Shown one piece after another: positions 40,961 to 40,988 of a stretch of 40,988 bases of DNA (positions within the stretch are counted from its first letter, which is position 1; every line of letters starts with the position of its first letter). A program made the translations under genes and the position numbers. The notes under the pieces were generated by a model that was not told where the DNA came from, ran no database searches, and saw only the letters and a program-made list of their open reading frames with translations. The DNA is from CAYUNA01 sp047629355 (GTDB taxonomy: Bacteria; Bacteroidota; Bacteroidia; Chitinophagales; Saprospiraceae): contig JBLHWU010000017.1 in assembly GCA_047629355.1 (NCBI GenBank), positions 1 through 40,988 of the forward strand, read 5' to 3'.

Positions 40961-40988
40961 AAAAAATGGGTTTTAAAACCCATTTTTT
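40961..40988. terminator. 28-bp perfect palindrome at the window edge
   Basis: AAAAAATGGGTTTT followed by its exact complement, with A- and T-runs at the ends, as in a bidirectional terminator. The gene it would serve lies beyond the window. Confidence 0.65.

Overview
The window is a chromosomal stretch of a low-GC Bacteroidota bacterium, most likely near Saprospiraceae. The evidence is several secreted proteins with type IX secretion (T9SS) C-terminal sorting domains (both the short type A and the 'gliding motility-associated' CHU_C type B), a FKBP-type PPIase lipoprotein, a mevalonate kinase, and promoters with the Bacteroidota -7 box TAnnTTTG. No rRNA, tRNA or CRISPR array was seen.

Layout. 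1-7.5 kb: di-haem cytochrome c peroxidase, FKBP PPIase, M48 lipoprotein protease, a CYTH protein plus mevalonate kinase pair, then small or decayed genes (a gene fragment, an SRPBCC gene with an in-frame stop, an unknown gene) and cytidine deaminase. 7.7-10.4 kb: saccharopine dehydrogenase-like enzyme and a polysaccharide flippase. 10.4-12.5 kb: decayed region with a hairpin array, a broken uracil-DNA glycosylase-like gene, and a broken T9SS-secreted sugar-dehydrogenase-like gene interrupted by a small transposable element. 12.8-15 kb: panD, an LPG-synthase-like membrane protein, nitroreductase. 15-21.8 kb: three CHU_C surface proteins, two of them tandem paralogues. 22.2-26.6 kb: a full bacterial t6A tRNA-modification set (two YrdC/Sua5-like proteins, TsaE, TsaB, TsaD), followed closely by a GH36 alpha-galactosidase. 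28.5-32.9 kb: PLP decarboxylase, YfiT/DinB protein, a heavily decayed DUF885 gene. 32.9-36.6 kb: metzincin with T9SS tail and a MscS channel gene cut at its 3' end by a Tn3-type inverted repeat. 36.6-39.2 kb: Tn3 transposase remnant, Rhs polymorphic-toxin remnant, and an intact candidate immunity gene. 39.5-41 kb: threonine aldolase and a short lipoprotein.

The most interesting material lies between the genes. First, four copies of a 224-260 bp non-autonomous element share about 21-bp terminal inverted repeats and are flanked by 8-bp target duplications (one perfect, two 7/8, one 6/8). One copy splits a gene and one sits inside another palindromic repeat. Second, parts of its interior (a GTTGCC-TGC-GGCAAC-type hairpin and a long hairpin with a TGC loop) occur alone at two other sites with changed but still fully paired arms. 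Third, a dozen or so intergenic gaps hold long inverted repeats of 70-260 bp (about 520 bp with a nested insertion). Their arms mostly differ from one another but several share a core; they fill all four gaps inside the t6A cluster. Fourth, an array of hairpins with exact three-base loops lies at 10.65-10.81 kb. Decay is common: three or four nonsense codons, most readable as Gln CAA to TAA, homopolymer frameshifts, and a 10-bp tandem duplication.
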